Positions 61,761-64,000 of a stretch of DNA of 64,000 nucleotides are shown here, one piece after another. Within the stretch, counting starts at the first letter, position 1; the number at the start of each line of letters is the position of its first letter. The stretch spans positions 2,965,001 through 3,029,000 of the forward strand of contig NC_020059.1 in the NCBI RefSeq assembly GCF_000330885.1, written 5' to 3'. This DNA comes from Rhizobium tropici CIAT 899 (GTDB lineage Bacteria; Pseudomonadota; Alphaproteobacteria; Rhizobiales; Rhizobiaceae). Made by a program: the position numbers and the translations under genes. The notes below the pieces were generated by a model. The model ran no database searches. It saw only the letters and a program-made list of their open reading frames with translations, and was not told where the DNA came from.

Positions 61761-62386
61761 AGGATTTTTCCCTCATCGAGACGCTGCGCTTCGAGCCGGA
61801 AACCGGCTTCGTCCGCCTGCGCCTGCATCTTGCGCGGCTGCAGCGTTCCGCCCGCCGTTTAGGCTTTGCAGCCCCGAAGAACGTGCTTGGAAAGCTGGAA
61901 CAGGCGGTTGTCGGCGCCGGCGCACCGTTAAGGGTTCGGTTGACGCTGGATCGGGAAGGCCAAACGGAGGTGACGACGGCACCGTTTGTCCCGCTTCTGC
62001 CCGATACCACCTGGCGCGTCCGCATCGCCGCGACAAGGCTCGATTCTTCCGACAAGCTGCTGCGCGTCAAGACGACGTGCCGCGCAGTCTATGAAGCAGC
62101 TCGCGCCGAATATCGGCCCGATGAGGCAGACGAGGTGCTGCTGCTCAATGAGAAGGATGAGGTTTGCGAGGGGACGATCACCTCGGTCTTCCTCGAAGAC
62201 AGCGCGGAGCTGCTCCGCACCCCGCCCATATCAGCCGGCCTGCTTGCCGGTGTCCTGCGCACCGAGCTCATCTGCCAGCGCAAGGCCCGCGTCGGCCGCA
62301 TCCGGCTCGACGACCTAAACGATCGCCCCCTGTATGTCGGAAACTCCCTGCGCGGCCTGATCCGCGCACAACTCCTGTGGAATTGA
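61745..62386 (+). CDS. pabC: aminodeoxychorismate lyase-like class IV aminotransferase
   Basis: A 213-residue PLP protein of fold type IV, MDRPVEDFSLIETLRFEPE..., with the PLP-lysine region LLRVKTTCRAVYE near 99-111 and the EGTITSVFLE motif near 140. Its position directly after pabB, overlapping by 16 bp, supports the lyase role that makes p-aminobenzoate for folate. It is shorter than PabC of E. coli (269 residues), consistent with the small class in rhizobia. Confidence 0.88.
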   Translation: MDRPVEDFSLIETLRFEPETGFVRLRLHLARLQRSARRLGFAAPKNVLGKLEQAVVGAGAPLRVRLTLDREGQTEVTTAPFVPLLPDTTWRVRIAATRLDSSDKLLRVKTTCRAVYEAARAEYRPDEADEVLLLNEKDEVCEGTITSVFLEDSAELLRTPPISAGLLAGVLRTELICQRKARVGRIRLDDLNDRPLYVGNSLRGLIRAQLLWN

Positions 62387-62390
62387 TTGC

Positions 62391-62675
62391 ATGTTCATTC
62401 TCTCGCTCACCTACCTCAAGGGCAATGACGAAGCCGACAAGCACATGCAGCCGCATATGGCCTGGGTGCAGGAGGGCTATGCCAAGGGCTGGTTCCTCGC
62501 TTCCGGCCGCAAGGTACCGCGCACAGGCGGCGTCATCTTCGCTCGTGGCGAGCGGGCGGAACTTGAAGCCTATGTCGCAGCCGACCCCTTCACGATCCAC
62601 GGTGTCGCCGTTTACGAAGTCCAGGAAATCGCCCTCACCACCGTCGTCGACGGGTTGGAAGGCCTGAAGGCCTAA
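62391..62675 (+). CDS. YciI-family protein
   Basis: A 94-residue protein, MFILSLTYLKGNDEADKHMQ..., of the YCII superfamily, with the paired His/Asp pattern and C-terminal AADPFTIHGVAVYEVQEI. It follows pabC by 4 bp and is likely co-transcribed. Function unknown; unrelated in context to the DGPF protein at 25668. Confidence 0.88.
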   Translation: MFILSLTYLKGNDEADKHMQPHMAWVQEGYAKGWFLASGRKVPRTGGVIFARGERAELEAYVAADPFTIHGVAVYEVQEIALTTVVDGLEGLKA

Positions 62676-62849
62676 GCGGCTGAAGGCGCTTGCCTGCAGC
62701 CGCATTCCGTTTATGTCAGCGAAAACCAACCTTGAGGGCAACAAACCCGTCGCATATGGCGTGTATGTTGGCCTCCTCTTGACTTTGCCCGGCTAACCCT
62801 CAACAGCTCTTTATTGTGACATCAAATTATGATTAGAGCCGCTCACCTC

Positions 62850-62891
62850 GCGTTTTCGCGCAAACTCTGCCAGCGCTTTCGCGCAAACTCT
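62850..62891. promoter_or_regulatory. tandem direct repeats upstream of homospermidine synthase
   Basis: TTTCGCGCAAACTCT occurs at 62854-62868 and 62877-62891, within 19-bp units matching in 18 positions at a 23-bp period (about two helix turns), 50 to 90 bases before the hss start. A transcription-factor site or repeat expansion is possible. Confidence 0.5.
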
Positions 62892-62941
62892 AATTGAATT
62901 TCGTGAACCGAACGGCGTCCCGCCTTTCGAAGGAGAAAAGA

Positions 62942-64000
62942 ATGACGAAACACAACTATCCGGTATATGCCGAAATTACCGGTCCGATCGTAATGATCGG
63001 CTTTGGCTCCATTGGCCGTGGCACCCTGCCCCTGATCGAGCGCCATTTCAAATTCGACAAGAGCCGGATGGTCGTCATTGACCCGCAGATGGATGCCGAG
63101 CACCTGGCGATCCTGGAAAAGCATGGCGTCCGCCATATCCAGGCCCATGTCACCAAGGACAATTACAAGGATCTCCTGAAGCCGCTTCTCACGGAAGGCG
63201 GCGGTCAGGGCTTCTGCGTCAACCTCTCGGTCGATACCGGCTCGCTCGACCTGGTCAAGCTGTGCCGCAAGCTCGATGTGCTCTATATCGACACCGTCGT
63301 CGAGCCCTGGCTTGGCTTCTACTTCGACAAGGGCCTGAAGAACGCCGACCGCACCAACTATGCGCTACGCGAAACCATGCGCAAGGAGAAGGAAAAGAAC
63401 CCGGGCGGCGCGACGGCCGTTTCCACCTGCGGCGCCAATCCGGGCATGGTCTCCTGGTTCGTCAAGCAGGCGCTCGTCAATCTCGCCAAGGATATCGGCC
63501 TGAAGTTCGAAGAGCCGGATCAGCACGACCGCGAAGGCTGGGCAAAGCTGATGAAGAAGGTCGGCGTCAAGGGCGTTCACATCGCCGAGCGCGACACGCA
63601 GCGCACCAAGCATCCAAAGCCGCTCAACGTCTTCTGGAACACCTGGTCCGTAGAAGGCTTCATTTCCGAAGGTCTGCAGCCGGCCGAACTCGGCTGGGGC
63701 ACCCACGAAGAATGGATGCCGAAGAACGCCAAGAAGCACAAGAAGGGCTGCAAGGCCGCCATCTATCTGGAGCAGCCGGGCGCCAACACCCGCGTTCGTA
63801 CCTGGTGCCCGACCCCTGGCCCGCAATACGGCTTCCTCGTCACCCACAACGAGTCGATCTCGATCGCCGATTATTTCACCGTCCGCGACAAGGACGGCGA
63901 AGTCACTTTCCGCCCGACCTGCCATTACGCCTATCATCCGGCCAATGACGCCGTGCTCTCGCTGCACGAGATGTTCGGCAATGGCGGCACGCCGCAGCCG
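62942..64000 (+). CDS. hss: homospermidine synthase, N-terminal part
   Basis: The first 353 codons; the end lies past the right edge. It starts MTKHNYPVYAEITGPIVMIG, a Rossmann NAD-binding start (IGFGSIGRG near residue 20), and contains VEPWLGFYF near 119-127 and STCGANPGMVSWFVKQAL near 160-177, all typical of Hss. The enzyme makes homospermidine from two putrescine molecules, the main polyamine of rhizobia. AAGGAG lies 7 bases before the ATG. Confidence 0.95.
   Translation, partial: MTKHNYPVYAEITGPIVMIGFGSIGRGTLPLIERHFKFDKSRMVVIDPQMDAEHLAILEKHGVRHIQAHVTKDNYKDLLKPLLTEGGGQGFCVNLSVDTGSLDLVKLCRKLDVLYIDTVVEPWLGFYFDKGLKNADRTNYALRETMRKEKEKNPGGATAVSTCGANPGMVSWFVKQALVNLAKDIGLKFEEPDQHDREGWAKLMKKVGVKGVHIAERDTQRTKHPKPLNVFWNTWSVEGFISEGLQPAELGWGTHEEWMPKNAKKHKKGCKAAIYLEQPGANTRVRTWCPTPGPQYGFLVTHNESISIADYFTVRDKDGEVTFRPTCHYAYHPANDAVLSLHEMFGNGGTPQP

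Noticed and set aside
1..64000. tRNA, rRNA, CRISPR array, prophage or insertion sequence
   Set aside because: None could be recognised by reading; no repeat-spacer pattern, no transposase or phage genes in the coding regions.

Overview
The window is ordinary, gene-dense, high-GC chromosome of a Rhizobiaceae bacterium, most likely Rhizobium sensu lato. The evidence is the set of families present: homospermidine synthase, RcdA, GapR, DUF1192/DUF1244/DUF1036/DUF4164 proteins, an alphaproteobacterial 6S RNA beside zapA, a CtrA-type box, and dispersed rhizobial intergenic mosaic elements. I see no prophage, insertion sequence, integron, CRISPR array, tRNA or rRNA.

Layout. 1-5.2 kb: the start of an MprF/LpiA lipid flippase-synthase, an SRPBCC/ArsR pair, an MmyB-type regulator with two short-chain dehydrogenases, and a MarR regulator. 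5.2-15.3 kb: a ClC transporter, 6S RNA, zapA, a coiled-coil protein, and the central carbon genes tkt, gap and pgk with a K+/H+ antiporter between gap and pgk. 15.4-20.7 kb: a secreted serine hydrolase, a PhzF protein, a 58-residue membrane protein, an MFS transporter, DUF1192, a candidate sRNA and rcdA. 20.8-27.3 kb: a ribosomal-protection-type translation GTPase with an overlapping leader ORF, rpmE, an ABC exporter, YegP, and a DGPF/ECF42 sigma-factor pair. 27.3-32.4 kb (all minus): an OmpA/MotB-like and MotA/TolQ-like pair, suhB, a Sel1-repeat protein and thiE.

32.6-37.5 kb: ArsR, two divergent YdcH-like proteins, purEK, rpmJ, a TPR lipid/periplasmic protein and an alpha/beta hydrolase. 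37.5-41.6 kb: a LysR regulator with a tautomerase-cupin-DUF4865 operon, a threonine/serine dehydratase and a LysE exporter. 41.9-50.1 kb: two hydroxyisobutyrate-dehydrogenase-like enzymes, DUF1036-pyk, N-formylglutamate amidohydrolase, DUF1244, gapR, nitronate monooxygenase and ilvE. 50.2-54.5 kb: an amine oxidase and a small surface-glycan group (polysaccharide deacetylase, GT25, GT29-like sialyltransferase). 54.7-64 kb: a DUF882/M15-type peptidase, a sigma-54 response regulator, pepF, pabB-pabC, YciI and the start of homospermidine synthase.

The most interesting signals are small: a three-hairpin sRNA candidate with a CCUCC loop just before a CtrA-boxed rcdA; a leader ORF with a strong Shine-Dalgarno overlapping the TetM-like gene; 11-bp tandem repeats in front of both glycosyltransferases, one of them sialyltransferase-like; and tandem 19-bp repeats in front of homospermidine synthase. 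All functions below are read from sequence and family knowledge; no search was run.
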